Part shown: positions 47,338-57,759 of the stretch, one piece after another | Layout: every line of letters begins with the position of its first letter | How positions within the stretch are numbered: the first letter of the stretch is position 1 | Assembly (NCBI GenBank): GCA_916048095.2 | Contig: OU696570.1 | Coordinates: 10,804,816-10,868,815 of the forward strand | Reading direction: 5' to 3' | Length of the DNA stretch: 64,000 bases | Origin: Sacculina carcini | Lineage: Eukaryota; Arthropoda; Thecostraca; Sacculinidae | Translations under genes and position numbers: made by a program | The notes under the pieces: model-generated | What the model was told of the DNA's origin: nothing | The model's database searches: none | Seen by the model: only the letters and a program-made list of their open reading frames with translations

Positions 47338-48532
47338 AATAACAACAACAACAACAACACTTGTATTTGGTATAGCGCTCCAATTAGCATAGGAGACATC
47401 GATAAAATATGCACAAAGAGAAGTGGAAAAAAACCTGTAAGAGAGAGATCGAATTTCAAGAGGAAGTTCATTAAACAAACGAGGTCCAGAGAAAAAAGAG
47501 ATTTCGAAGACCAGGTGGAGTCGTTGAGAGCACGGGGACAGTAGAGACTACGTGATAGTGAGCGGCCCGGACCATCAGAAACAGTAGGAAGAGAACGGAG
47601 ATAAGGAGGAGCAGAGTCGGAGTGGATGATCTTGAAGATGATGCAGCAAACATTGTGATGGATTCGCTGCCATGCAGGAAGCCATCCAAGTTGGCGGATG
47701 AATTTCTCGGTGGAAGAAGAAAAACAAAACGGCAAGATTGGTTTATAATTTCAAAAGCGAGCGTATATTTTTACAAGAAACATGGAGATAAAGAGAGTTA
47801 CAATAGTCTAACCTGGAGAAAATTAAGGGCTGTATAAGTGTGGTTGCTGTAGCATTATCAAGAAATCGACGGATAGAATAAAGTTGGAGGACAATAAGAC
47901 GACAGGAGTACACACACAAACATACAACCAGACAGACAAGTGAATCAGACACATCTCACACGTGAGATGTTGATTGAGAAAGAAAAATTGTGATCAAAAT
48001 GTACATCAAGACCACGAACACACTGAGATAGAGGTAATGAAATTATTGGAGGAGATAATTTGGAGGGAGGATGAAACACAATATATTCTGACTTGGAATG
48101 GTTCAAAAGTAGGTAGAGTGATGAAGGCCAGGATGTCATATAATTTAAAACAGAAGAAATACAATTTTCAGAAAATTTTGAGATTGCAAAGTAAAGCTAT
48201 AGATCATCCGCATAAATGTGGTAAGATATAGGAAAACGATGAAGAATTGGACAGAGAGAACAAATATACAAATTGAAAAATAACGGACCCAATATTGATC
48301 CCTGAGGTATGCCACTGGGAAGTTTTACAGAGCCCGAAAAAGTAGAGTTAGAGCGAACAGAATAAGAACGATTAAAAAAGTAGTATTTCATCAATGATAA
48401 AGCCGTAGAATAAAGGCCTATAGCAGCAAGGTCGTCACACAAAATTGAATGATCGACCAGGTCAAATGCCGATGAGTGATCCAGCAGAACAAGCACAACA
48501 AACTCACTAGAAGCAAAAAGCAAGCATCTCAA
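47338..48532 (-). pseudogene. Decayed CR1/L2-like non-LTR retrotransposon (reverse transcriptase 3' half)
   Basis: Read on the minus strand, successive frames carry reverse-transcriptase signatures in order: L-L-D-H-S-S-A-F-D (motif A), G-I-P-Q-G-S-I-L-G-P-L, Y-H-I-Y-A-D-D (48.2-48.5 kb), then the R-L-D-Y-C-N-S-L and L-G-W-L-P-A-W-Q-R-I tail motifs typical of CR1/L2-type LINEs. At least three frame changes break the frame. It ends in (GTT)n at 47338-47360, preceded by GCGCTATACCAAATACAAGT, the expected 3' microsatellite tail. The 5' half is missing. A copy of only the 3' tail lies at 55640-55722. Confidence 0.85.
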
Positions 48533-48700
48533 ATTACTCCCGTTTGTGTATCCATAATCGTTTTCATCACATCAGAACCACACCGGCCGGTGACGACAAG
48601 CGGTATAAAAAAAAGCAAGCATCTCAAATTATTCCGGTTTGTGTATCCATAATCGTTTTCATCACATCAGAACCACACCGGCCGGTGACGACAAGCGGTA
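48516..48700. repeat. Tandem duplication, 95-bp period
   Basis: GCAAGCATCTCAAATTA through ACCGGCCGGTGACGACAAGC occurs at 48516-48605 and 48611-48700 with only a few differences. It adjoins the truncated 5' edge of the LINE remnant. Confidence 0.95.
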
Positions 48701-49088
48701 GATTCAAGTCGGCTTATCAGGAAGTACCGACGGATGCGAAAATATTTAGCGACACAACTAAGAATAGTATACCGAAAAAGTAGCCAATGAATATCCCAGT
48801 ACTTAACCATGGACTTAAAACAACACAGATTATTAATTAATGAGAACTTGAGCCAAATCTCTAAATAAACTAACCTACAAAATAATCAAACAAACCTACA
48901 AGTAAATTGAGTCATTCAATTTGGAGACTCACGTGCAGAAGTGCAGAATAAACAAATGAAAAGTCATATCTAGCATTGCCACAAAAGCGTTGGATTTCGC
49001 TTTTTCTCTAATGAATATCTATCTCTCAAAATATACATGTTTTGCACTGGTTTTGACTCATTTTTATCATTATGTTGTGTTATGTACC
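48701..49088. other. AT-rich spacer before the gypsy element
   Basis: No gene is seen. The last four bases, TACC (49085-49088), are the left copy of the retrotransposon target duplication. Confidence 0.7.
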
Positions 49089-49288
49089 TGTGGCCGCCGT
49101 CTGTTATTTCTATTTATTTAATAGTTAAATATCATGCAATTGTTATATTGTTTCTGTTTTATTGTTAGACCTTGTGTCCGCCAAATGTGAAGGTGTAAAG
49201 ACAACAACACATCGTGCTTCTGAAAATACACCAGTTGTTCGTTGCAGCTCGTGTGTGTTAATAATTCGTTACTGTAGGCGTTCCTACA
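49089..49288 (+). repeat. 5' LTR
   Basis: 200 bp, TGTGGCCGCC to GTTCCTACA, identical to the 3' LTR except for C/G at about 49178 versus 53488. Confidence 0.97.
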
Positions 49289-49290
49289 AG

Positions 49291-49303
49291 TGGTGACCCC
49301 GAC
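49291..49303 (+). other. Primer-binding site, tRNA-Trp-like
   Basis: TGGTGACCCCGAC begins two bases after the 5' LTR and is complementary to the 3' end of animal tRNA-Trp including its CCA tail. Confidence 0.8.
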
Positions 49304-49411
49304 TCCAATTTTTTTTATATAGATATATCTATCATCTGCATGTAGATATATTTTTTTTTTCATAACAATTTGATTGTTCTGTGTTTTTTCATCGTTTTTG
49401 TTTCGTTGACG

Positions 49412-50185
49412 ATGTCTAACACCGGTAGCATACACGCGGTAAGGGTGGAATTACCTGTGTTTGACTGCGAGAATGTGGATGTGTGGCTCGCCATGTGCGA
49501 CAACCTCATGGCCGACGGTGGTCTTACGTGTCAAACCACCATGTTCCGAAAATTATTGGCCAAATTGCCTCCGTCGCATTTTCGCATGGTGATGGATCTG
49601 GCCACTCAGGTGCCCCTCGCCACTGACTGCTACGATCAGCTGAAAGAAAGGCTAAAGCAGCGTCTCCAGCTCACTCCGGCGGAACGCTTACAGCGCCTCT
49701 TGAGTCTGCCGCAGCAGCTTGGCTCGAGGAAACCGTCGGAGCTTTTCGGAGACCTCGCGGCTTTGTATCCGAATGATACAGATCACGAAATAATTCGCGA
49801 GATGTTTCTCATCCGAGTGCCAAATGATCTCCGGCTTCTTTGTCGCGAGTGGCTGGTCACGATGAGCTTGCGTGAAGCGGCTCTTCGCGCTGACGCCTTT
49901 CACCAGCCAGCTGCGTCTTCTGCAGTGTTCACGGCCCAGGTGGTCAGTGAAGCTGCTGCTCCTGCGACTGATGAGCCGGAGAACCATCTTGTTGCCGCTG
50001 CCACAGGTCCTCGTCAGCGTCCCAGTCGTCAGAGACAACCGCAAGCAGCCCAGCCATCTGTGAACGACTTCGTTAATCGCTGGTGCCGTCTACACCGTAA
50101 ATATGGACCCGCTGCGCGTCGTTGCCTGGGATCGTGCACTTTCCACGCAGACGTGCCGGGAAACGACAGCGGCAGCCGGCGGTAA
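49412..50185 (+). CDS. Gag-like structural protein of the gypsy element
   Basis: The 257-residue product starts M-S-N-T-G-S-I-H-A-V-R-V-E-L-P; I chose the ATG at 49412 because the conserved V-E-L-P-x-F region follows directly, whereas the upstream extension is hydrophobic leader translation. The middle is helical and matches gypsy capsid proteins (W-L-A-M-C-D-N-L, F-R-K-L-L-A-K-L-P, L-P-Q-Q-L-G-S-R-K-P-S-E-L). The C-terminus has a variant zinc knuckle, C-x2-H-x9-C-x3-C (R-W-C-R-L-H-R-K-Y-G), not the usual CCHC. It would package element RNA into cytoplasmic particles. The TAA stop overlaps the ATG of pol. Confidence 0.93.
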   Translation: MSNTGSIHAVRVELPVFDCENVDVWLAMCDNLMADGGLTCQTTMFRKLLAKLPPSHFRMVMDLATQVPLATDCYDQLKERLKQRLQLTPAERLQRLLSLPQQLGSRKPSELFGDLAALYPNDTDHEIIREMFLIRVPNDLRLLCREWLVTMSLREAALRADAFHQPAASSAVFTAQVVSEAAAPATDEPENHLVAAATGPRQRPSRQRQPQAAQPSVNDFVNRWCRLHRKYGPAARRCLGSCTFHADVPGNDSGSRR

Positions 50186-50187
50186 TG
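50158..50187 (+). promoter_or_regulatory. Gag-to-Pol switch: GGGAAAC heptamer and TAATG stop/start
   Basis: In the Gag frame the codons read CCG GGA AAC, so G-GGA-AAC (50158-50164) is a canonical X-XXY-YYZ slippery heptamer, and the pol frame is the -1 frame and open here. Nineteen bases later the gag stop TAA (50183-50185) shares its last A with an ATG (50185-50187) in the pol frame. Confidence 0.6.
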
Positions 50188-53100
50188 ACGGCCCACGACT
50201 GCCGTAAGAAGTGCCGTCTTTTATTCGTTACGGATCTCACAGGCCGTAGATATCTGGTGGACAGCGGGTCGGAGGTGTCGTTACTGCCGGCCCCCTCGGG
50301 ATGTTCAGCCGCATTGAGTCAGCCGGTACTCCGCGCCGCCAATGGTACCTCCATATCTGTCTACAAGGTAAACCACCGTGTGGATGTAGACTTAGGTCTT
50401 GGCCGAGTGTACTCGTTTGGTTTTTTTGTGGCGGCAGTTCCGACTCCAATCCTCGGTGCTGACTTTTTGCGGGAATTCGGCCTCATGGTCGATATGACAA
50501 AACATCGGCTGATCGACAGCGCCACCTTTTTGTCAACCAGCAGTTCACCTCAACACACCGACCGGTATCCAGTCATAGTTCATGTCAGCACCGTCCAGCG
50601 ACGAGAGCAGGACGGCGAAGGGTTTGCTGATGTTCGTCGGTCGAGCGAGTTTTTGAAACTCACAGTTCCGCCAACAGGGTTTCCTGTGGTATCCGTACCC
50701 GGTGTGAAACACCGCATCATCACTCGCGGCAACCCGGTGTTTGCTAGACCACGACGTCTCATGCCGGCCAAGCTAGCGGCCGCCAAGCGGGAGCTCGATG
50801 AGCTAGTGGAACGTGGCATCCTGGTACCATCATCTTCTTCATGGTCGAGCCCAATCCACCTGGTCCAGAAGGATGGTGGCGCTTCGTTCAGAATGGTTGG
50901 GTGTTACGAACGCCTCAACGCCATCACTGTCCCAGACAGATATCCTGTGCCGCACATGCAGACCTTCGCTGATCGTCTCTCAGGTGCCACCATTTTCAGC
51001 ACAGTCGATCTGCCAAGAGCATTTGCTCAGGTTCCTGTGCATAAAGACGACCAAGATAAGACAGCCATTACCACTCCCTTCGGGCTGTTTCAGTACACCC
51101 GCATGCCCTTCGGTCTCTGCAACGCGGCACAGACGTTTCAGAGGTTGATGGACACGGTTCTCAGGGGAATGCCGCGGGTGTACTGTTACCTAGACGACAT
51201 TCTCATCTACTCGCCCGATGCTGCAACTCACCGCAGGGACTTGCAGGAGCTTTTTCGCCGTCTGAGCAAAGCTGGGTTGGCTGTCAAACCGGAGAAGTGT
51301 GTTTTTGGCGTCAGCAAGGTCCGCTTCGTTGGCATGGAGGTGTCCGCCCGTGGCATTGCACCTCTTCCCGACAAAGTGGAGGATTTGCTGTCCATGCCGC
51401 CGCCACGAGATCCAGCGGATTGCAGAAAATACCTCGGCATGGTGAACTTCTTTCATCGGTTCATCCCTAATCTGGCGTCGATTCTGCAGCCACTTCATGA
51501 CACGGCGAACGCGAAGCGCGGGTTTTCCTGGGGTCCGCGCCAAACGGCAGCCTTCGAGAAATCCAAATCTGCGCTGGCCGCCGTATCCCAGCTTGCGTAC
51601 CCTCGACACGACGCCATCACAAAGGTCGTCGCGGACGCATCGGACCACGCCGTCGGCGCGGTCATTTTGCAGCTGCAGGAAGGCAGATGGGTGCCTCTGG
51701 CATACCATTCTCGTGTGTTGGCCGGTGCCCAGCTGAGATGGTGCACAGGAGACAAGGAGCTGTTTGCCATTTTCAGCGTCTTGAAGCGTTTCAGGCATTT
51801 GCTTGAAGGTCGTCCAGAACTGCAGCTGTGGACGGATCACAAGCCGTTGACGCACGCGTTCACGAGCATGTCCGAGCGTTCGGCACGTGTACAGCGTCAA
51901 CTGGCTTTCATCAGTGAATTCTCCACCGACATCAGACACATTAGCGGCCGAGACAACGCGGTGTCTGATTACCTGAGTCGACCACCGGTCTTCGTCACGG
52001 AACACCAGGTCTCACAGCTTGATGTCGTCGCTCAGCAAGGTCTGGACATCAGAAAGATCGCCATCGCGCAGCAAGGTGCCGCGGACGTTTCTGAACTCGC
52101 CGCCTCCCCGTCGCTTTGTGTTGAACGTCGAGAGGTCGAGGGTGTCCCGGGTGGCCTGCTAGTTGACGTGTCTAATGGTGTTGATCGTCCTCTTGTACCT
52201 GAGTCGCTCCAGCACGATATCTTCTGTTCATTTCACAACATGCACCATCCTAGTGCACGAGCAACACGTCGCTTGATTTCCGAGCGCTTTGTTTTCAAAC
52301 GCATCGGATCAAAGGTTTCAACCTGGGCGAAGAACTGTGTCCCTTGTCAGCAGTGCAAGGTCGGTCGTCATCAGCGCTCGGCTCTGCGTCGTCCTGCCAC
52401 ACTGTCCGGCCGATTTGAGGCCCTGCACGTTGACATCGTCGGTCCGCTTCCTGAAGCAAACGGGTACCATTACCTGTTTACTATCGTCGACAGGTACACA
52501 CGCTACCCGGATGCTGTGCCAATGACGGACGCATCGGCTGCTTCGTGCGCACGTGCACTGCTGGAATGGACTTCACGTTTCGGCATGTGCTTGTGCATCA
52601 CATCAGATCGCGGACGACAGTTCGTATCTGATCTGTGGTCAGAGTTCTGGTCCATCCTGGGAGTGGCTCACAAAACAACATGCGCGTATTCTCCTCAGCA
52701 GAACGGATTGGTGGAGCGGATACATCGTCAATTGAAGGCGTCTCTCACCGCTGCACTGGAGAGGTCCACAAACTGGCTCATCGCTTTACCTGTTGTGCTG
52801 ATGGGCATGCGAGCTTCTTACAAACCAGACATCAACTCGTCTTCAGCAGAGCTTGTCTTGGGAGAGAAAATGCGTCTGCCGGGCCAGTTCTTCTCTCAAA
52901 CGACTCCAGCGCCGGCTTGTGAGACTGCTCGACAACTGGCAACTGCCATCTCCAAGCTGCGACCGACACCAACATCCTGGCATCGGAGTTCTGACGCCGA
53001 ACGCCCATTTGTCTCGCAGCCGCTGAAAACAGCGACACACGTATTTGTCCGAGTCGATGCTGTACGCCCGCCTTTGACACCACCTTACCGTGGTCCATAT

Positions 53101-53373
53101 GCTGTAATCAAGCGGGGTGACAAAGCTTTTGTCCTGGACATCAACGGAAGAATAGACACCGTCGCCCTTGACCGGCTGAAACCAGCATTCTCGGAGAACA
53201 GTGACGCGCCCTCTCCTGCTTCGGCATCGGCTCTTCCGAACGGAACACCAGCAGCCACTTCAACGACTCAGACACCTCCCATTCCAGCTGAACCATCTCT
53301 CACACAGTGTCCAGACAGAATTGTGTGGTCACGGCGCGCCCGACTGGTTCGCGTCCCCAGACGCTATCGGTAA
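50185..53373 (+). CDS. Pol polyprotein: protease, reverse transcriptase, RNase H, integrase
   Basis: 1062 residues from the ATG at 50185; the frame is open upstream to at least 50122. Protease: L-V-D-S-G-S at 24-29, with the second signature I-L-G-A-D-F about 60 residues on. Reverse transcriptase: Y-L-D-D at 335-338, preceded by the L-P-R-A-F motif A region, which has Pro-Arg where many relatives have Lys-x-Gly. RNase H: catalytic D-A-S-D at 484-487 and W-T-D-H-K-P-L. Integrase: zinc-binding His684/687/688 and Cys718/721, catalytic Asp750, Asp808 and Glu844, giving D,D(35)E spacing. The tail is Pro/Ser-rich with no chromodomain. No stop or frameshift is seen. It makes and inserts the element's DNA copy. 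Confidence 0.96.
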   Translation: MTAHDCRKKCRLLFVTDLTGRRYLVDSGSEVSLLPAPSGCSAALSQPVLRAANGTSISVYKVNHRVDVDLGLGRVYSFGFFVAAVPTPILGADFLREFGLMVDMTKHRLIDSATFLSTSSSPQHTDRYPVIVHVSTVQRREQDGEGFADVRRSSEFLKLTVPPTGFPVVSVPGVKHRIITRGNPVFARPRRLMPAKLAAAKRELDELVERGILVPSSSSWSSPIHLVQKDGGASFRMVGCYERLNAITVPDRYPVPHMQTFADRLSGATIFSTVDLPRAFAQVPVHKDDQDKTAITTPFGLFQYTRMPFGLCNAAQTFQRLMDTVLRGMPRVYCYLDDILIYSPDAATHRRDLQELFRRLSKAGLAVKPEKCVFGVSKVRFVGMEVSARGIAPLPDKVEDLLSMPPPRDPADCRKYLGMVNFFHRFIPNLASILQPLHDTANAKRGFSWGPRQTAAFEKSKSALAAVSQLAYPRHDAITKVVADASDHAVGAVILQLQEGRWVPLAYHSRVLAGAQLRWCTGDKELFAIFSVLKRFRHLLEGRPELQLWTDHKPLTHAFTSMSERSARVQRQLAFISEFSTDIRHISGRDNAVSDYLSRPPVFVTEHQVSQLDVVAQQGLDIRKIAIAQQGAADVSELAASPSLCVERREVEGVPGGLLVDVSNGVDRPLVPESLQHDIFCSFHNMHHPSARATRRLISERFVFKRIGSKVSTWAKNCVPCQQCKVGRHQRSALRRPATLSGRFEALHVDIVGPLPEANGYHYLFTIVDRYTRYPDAVPMTDASAASCARALLEWTSRFGMCLCITSDRGRQFVSDLWSEFWSILGVAHKTTCAYSPQQNGLVERIHRQLKASLTAALERSTNWLIALPVVLMGMRASYKPDINSSSAELVLGEKMRLPGQFFSQTTPAPACETARQLATAISKLRPTPTSWHRSSDAERPFVSQPLKTATHVFVRVDAVRPPLTPPYRGPYAVIKRGDKAFVLDINGRIDTVALDRLKPAFSENSDAPSPASASALPNGTPAATSTTQTPPIPAEPSLTQCPDRIVWSRRARLVRVPRRYR

Positions 53374-53389
53374 TCGGTGCCTTGCACCT

Positions 53390-53398
53390 GAAGGGGGC
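53390..53398 (+). other. Polypurine tract
   Basis: GAAGGGGGC lies immediately before the 3' LTR, where plus-strand DNA synthesis is primed. Confidence 0.75.
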
Positions 53399-53598
53399 TG
53401 TGGCCGCCGTCTGTTATTTCTATTTATTTAATAGTTAAATATCATGCAATTGTTATATTGTTTCTGTTTTATTGTTAGACCTTGTGTGCGCCAAATGTGA
53501 AGGTGTAAAGACAACAACACATCGTGCTTCTGAAAATACACCAGTTGTTCGTTGCAGCTCGTGTGTGTTAATAATTCGTTACTGTAGGCGTTCCTACA
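53399..53598 (+). repeat. 3' LTR
   Basis: 200 bp, 199 of them identical to the 5' LTR, followed by the target duplication TACC. Confidence 0.97.
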
Positions 53599-54623
53599 TA
53601 CCTATACCAGTTATACGAAATTTACATTTAATTAAATCTCCGATCCCATATTTCAATGGCGGTATGAGGAGGATGATTGGTTGGACAAAATCTGCACATT
53701 TTATTTCCACACAATAATAAACTTAAATACAGTAGAGAAATTCAAAATATGCAGAATATACCTATGAATATACAAAAGTACAAATTTAAACAAGCACAAC
53801 AAGCAAGCCAGGTGTACTTGTGTGTGCTTAGTGTGATGTCCGTTAATTGTGCTTCTGTAGCGTAGTTCTGTATTACTTCTGTATTTTATATTGTTTGTTC
53901 ACCTATGTATTCTAAATATTTTCCTGCTTATCAGATCAATACTACGCTTCAAACAGTTTTCATATGTGTAAAGTCAGTTTTTATATATTTTTTACCATAA
54001 ACAACATGTACATAAGCACCTGAAATTTCCCTGCCACATTGAAACTTCTGGGCCCGCGTTTAGAATCAAACTATTTATGAACATTCTATATATTGCATAT
54101 AATTCTGCATATTTCGACCGCAGCTCATGGTTGTCTGGGGAAGAAAGAGGACTGGCAACCCTACTCTCTTTCTCTCTCTCGCCAGTCCATGTCTCTCCTC
54201 ACTCTGTCTTCTTCGCATTTCCACCACGCAATAATCTCATGAGGTTCGAAATTTCTTCCTTTTTTCACAAAAACAATAAATTAACTCACTTTTTTCCACA
54301 ATCGTTATTTAATCCGTTAATGCTGTTTGGGAAAATCACAAATGCACTCAATAAAGGATACCATGGAGGAAATCAATGGAGGATACAACATTTTTCCAGG
54401 CTCATTTATGTGCGATGCAATACACGTACAAGCGTAATCAATGTTGATAACTCTGCTTGGATGCATGGCTGCTTGGATGACTCTGCTGGAGCATTTACGT
54501 ATCACGTATTCATACAACAGCTAATTTGCATATCAAAACCATTTCATCTGAGACACCAGCCCTCGTGCAAATTCCACACACAAAAAAGCTAATCTGGCAT
54601 AGATTAGCGGTATATATTAGTGC
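53599..54623. other. AT-rich spacer
   Basis: I see no gene. A CT-rich patch lies near 54163-54200. Confidence 0.5.
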
Positions 54624-54950
54624 AATGACGGCGCCAAGATGGGCCTTGGGGGGGTCGAGCCCCGCAAATATGTACCGACCCCCCTAAGCCCCCACAAAAA
54701 TACTGACCATGCGAGTGTATAATGGTTTAGTCGCTCCAAAAAAACTTCATTCGCAACATTTGGTCTATAAAATGGTAAATTTTCAATGAAAAAATGTCAT
54801 CATTGGATAAAAAGGAAGTTTAAAATACGTGCGTCCACGAACATGCTCTCTTTTTTTAAAGACTTGGAATATGGTCATCCTTCATGTTTCATCCAGCCCT
54901 CGCATCTTTTTCCTCAGCCACCCCGCGAGAAAACCCTGGCGTCGCCATTG
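54624..54950. mobile_element. hAT-like MITE (CAGTGGCGG family), 327-bp copy
   Basis: CAATGACGGCGCCAAGA at the left and CCCTGGCGTCGCCATTG at the right are inverted. The CCCCCCTAAGCCCCC motif and the CTGACCATGCGAGTGT stretch recur in the copy at 58113. TAGTG occurs on both flanks but a clean 8-bp duplication is not visible. Confidence 0.6.
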
Positions 54951-55639
54951 GATAGTGGCCATTTGTATAGGCGATAGAAAAACATTGAACTGATAAATTC
55001 TATTGGCAAATGATTGCAAAAAATCGGGTATAAATTCAGCTGCAAATGGCTGAATTTATGCAGAACAAGAGTTTGCAATAAATTGCATGACTCACTTTGC
55101 ATGATTCAACAATGTGAGTGGCATTTTATAATACACCCAGCATGCGACCCAAGATTTATGGAACGTACGACCATTTTTAGCAGATGTATTTGCAACATAT
55201 TTAACTTTGCAACGAACTGGGTTGTTTTTGTTGAATAAATCTTAATAAAATAATATCAATCAAATGCTGATAAGTAATTGCATTTTTAATGTTGGTGACT
55301 AAATTATATAAAACATGTTCATAATAGTATCCAAGTGAAAAAGGGATACTTAAAACATAACAGGTTGAAATCAAGTACCCCAGAATATAACTCTCGTGTA
55401 TGCCATTTTGAATAATATTCGACTTATGAAGGAACCGGAACCGATTGTAACCGAACTCGGTCTTAAGTCGGATATTAGATGGTCTAAGCAACTAACCAAA
55501 AAACTCAAGGGATTTAAAGGAACGCAAGAGAAATTGAGAGAGCCAAGGGCCTTTTATTCTGCAAGCAGTCATGTAATTTCTCTGTCGATTTGTGCTCCTT
55601 GTTTTTGTCTCCATATCGATCTCCATGTGTCTATACTTT

Positions 55640-55722
55640 TATTACTGCTCGCGCCTTTGTCCCCGAAAGAGTGCTATATCAAATACATGTTGTTGTTATT
55701 GTTGTTGTTGTTGTTATTAGAT
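55640..55722 (+). mobile_element. 3' tail fragment of the CR1/L2-like LINE
   Basis: GTGCTATATCAAATACATG followed by (TTG)n is the plus-strand counterpart of the 3' end of the LINE at 47338-48532. Only the tail is present, as with 5'-truncated insertions. Confidence 0.6.
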
Positions 55723-55938
55723 TTGCAGCATCGCACGAGTTTCAAAACACCCCAGTGCAATACAGTGCAATACGCACTCACCGCCACTTACATACCGCAC
55801 TCGGATAATACGAGACATCCCACAAAACCAAACAGTATGGTAACGACCAATACATGTATATATCGACACGAATCGGATGTGGTTGAAGGCATGACTGTAT
55901 ACGTGCACTATTCATGTTTGCGGTAATGTAATGCCACA

Positions 55939-55974
55939 CACACACCCTCACACACACATATATACCCTCACACG

Positions 55975-56036
<62 letters not shown>
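55939..56036. repeat. CA array passing into (TA)n
   Basis: Imperfect CA units with CCCTCACA variants run into a perfect TA block (about 55996-56030) and back into CA. Confidence 0.93.
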
Positions 56037-56602
56037 AATAGGCACGTATACAGGCTGTATTTGTAGTCGCCGGCCCGCATATGTGGTATGTGATAGCATA
56101 TCAGGGCTCCTAACTGAATTTCAACGCCTGAAAATGAATATAACATGACGTGGTGTGTACTATTGAAATGATTGTTTCATTGTTATGGTTTGCTAAAAAA
56201 ACGCTTGAAAATGTCTCAATTTATGACCAATATTCTCCCGACCATTGCGCTTATGAATCGAGCATAAATTGTCGTATATTTTTGGCGTATATTATTCATA
56301 TATACGTCTATTTATATATTTATTTATATCCCTATATATTGTCGAATGTTTTGGGCGTGAACTCATGGATGACATTTCAATGTATGTGTATGTGTGTGTG
56401 CGTGTATGACGGTACAATCCAACAACAATGTATGTATGTGTATGTATGTGTGTGTGTGTCTTGATAGAGTGATACGGTTGGCGCTTACAAACGAGGTGTC
56501 CACATTTTTCCTGTTGCCTTCGCGCTGTGTTGCAAATTTTCCTCATTTTCCTCATTAGCACGACTTATTCATTTGCTGTACAACTGGATTTACAGACAAC
56601 AC

Positions 56603-56806
56603 GTTTAAAGGTTAAAGGCTAAAGGCCTCAAGTGACAGCTGCTACACGGAAAGAAGTCGAAGCTTATGAACACACAGGTGTGTCCCGTGCAGCTCGCTGC
56701 CACCGCAGAACCGACCCTCTCCAAGCTATGGCGCCACAAGGACGGAAGACGTATTAGATAGGATTATACCCATTATACCTCCCCAGAATTCATGGCACAA
56801 CACATA
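56603..56806 (-). mobile_element. 5'-truncated copy of the SINE at 43711
   Basis: On the minus strand it matches the 3' two-thirds of the 43711-44046 element, including TGGCGCCATAGC, GCGGTGGCAGCGAGCTGCAC, CACACCTGTGTGTTCAT and the CCTTTAACCTTTAA end. The tRNA-like head is absent. Confidence 0.75.
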
Positions 56807-57529
56807 GCGATGATTTTGATGATGATGATGATGATGTATATAGAGATGATGATGATGTATATAGAGTCCGATAATAGCAATAATGACTGCAACACTTGCC
56901 GTGCAATCTTCGAGTGATATTCTGGCTAGCCTGGACCAGATATGCTAATTACTCTGCAAATTGTTCTGCAAATTGCATCATTTGTATGCATTACTTAAAA
57001 TAGCGATACTTTCCAGGACTCAATCCGATGTTGAACGAATTAGTAACATTGAATCATTCAGAGCATGCATCCGAATTATTCAGCAATCAATTCAAATGAA
57101 ATGTTTGCTAATATTGGCATCGAAAAATGTCTATATTGCGTCATCAAACTATAAAAACCGCTGATAAAAAGCCTCTGCAAGCAAATCTGTTCGACGAAGC
57201 GACAATTCACTCAGCCACTGTTTATTATATAAACACACGTTCGAATATATACAGGATGTATATAGAGCTATCATCGTATACGTATATGCACATAACCATG
57301 ACGCATACACGCCCCACATATCGATTGATTGTGTAATACAATCAGTGTGTCATTCATATCAACCCAACAAAACCAAGCGGTGTCCGATAATATCAATTGT
57401 TCAACAATAAATATCACCTATGATTCGATATCAAGAAATTTGATAACCACCGTGCGGTGATGATAGTCGTCGTTGCAACGTTCAAAAAAGATATGCGGTA
57501 TAACCACTCCAAAAACAATGGTTTCCAGA

Positions 57530-57759
57530 CAGTGGCAGCGCCAAGATTTTCACGATGGAGGGGTGAGGGATGCTAAGGAAAAAGTTGTGGGGGCTTGGCG
57601 AAGCAAGAAGAGCTCCACTCGAACGCTGACTACATAATATTATAATAAGGGACTGGGGCACACTGATTCAGTCCTCGAACTTGAATCACAGGGCTTCATT
57701 TACAGTGATAAGCAATTTTCATGTGAAGCCCCCCAAGCGTCCCCTTAGCACCGCCACTG
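57530..57759. mobile_element. hAT-like MITE (CAGTGGCGG family), 230-bp copy
   Basis: It begins CAGTGGCAGCGCCAAG and ends TTAGCACCGCCACTG. The flanking 8-mers tttccaga and tttccagt match at 7 of 8 positions. It is non-coding. Confidence 0.75.

Larger units (their letters stand above)
49089..53598 (+). mobile_element. Intact Ty3/gypsy LTR retrotransposon, CsRn1/Kabuki type
   Basis: The 4510-bp element has two 200-bp LTRs that differ at one position, TG...CA termini and a 4-bp target duplication TACC (49085-49088 and 53599-53602). A primer-binding site matches a tRNA-Trp 3' end and there is a G-rich polypurine tract. The domain order is Gag, protease, reverse transcriptase, RNase H, integrase, which is Ty3/gypsy order. 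The CHCC-type Gag zinc motif and tRNA-Trp primer point to the CsRn1/Kabuki clade (from memory of that clade). No envelope-like gene is present. Neither ORF has a stop or frame break. Its codon use is more GC-rich at third positions than the AT-rich surroundings. Confidence 0.96.
54951..57529. other. AT-rich spacer with repeat fragments
   Basis: Apart from the LINE tail, the CA/TA array and the SINE listed separately, this holds short GATGAT runs (56817-56860) and TG patches (56380-56460). No gene is recognised. Confidence 0.45.

Noticed and set aside
51190-52005. 271-codon minus-strand frame inside the gypsy element
   Set aside because: It is the antisense shadow of the pol gene.
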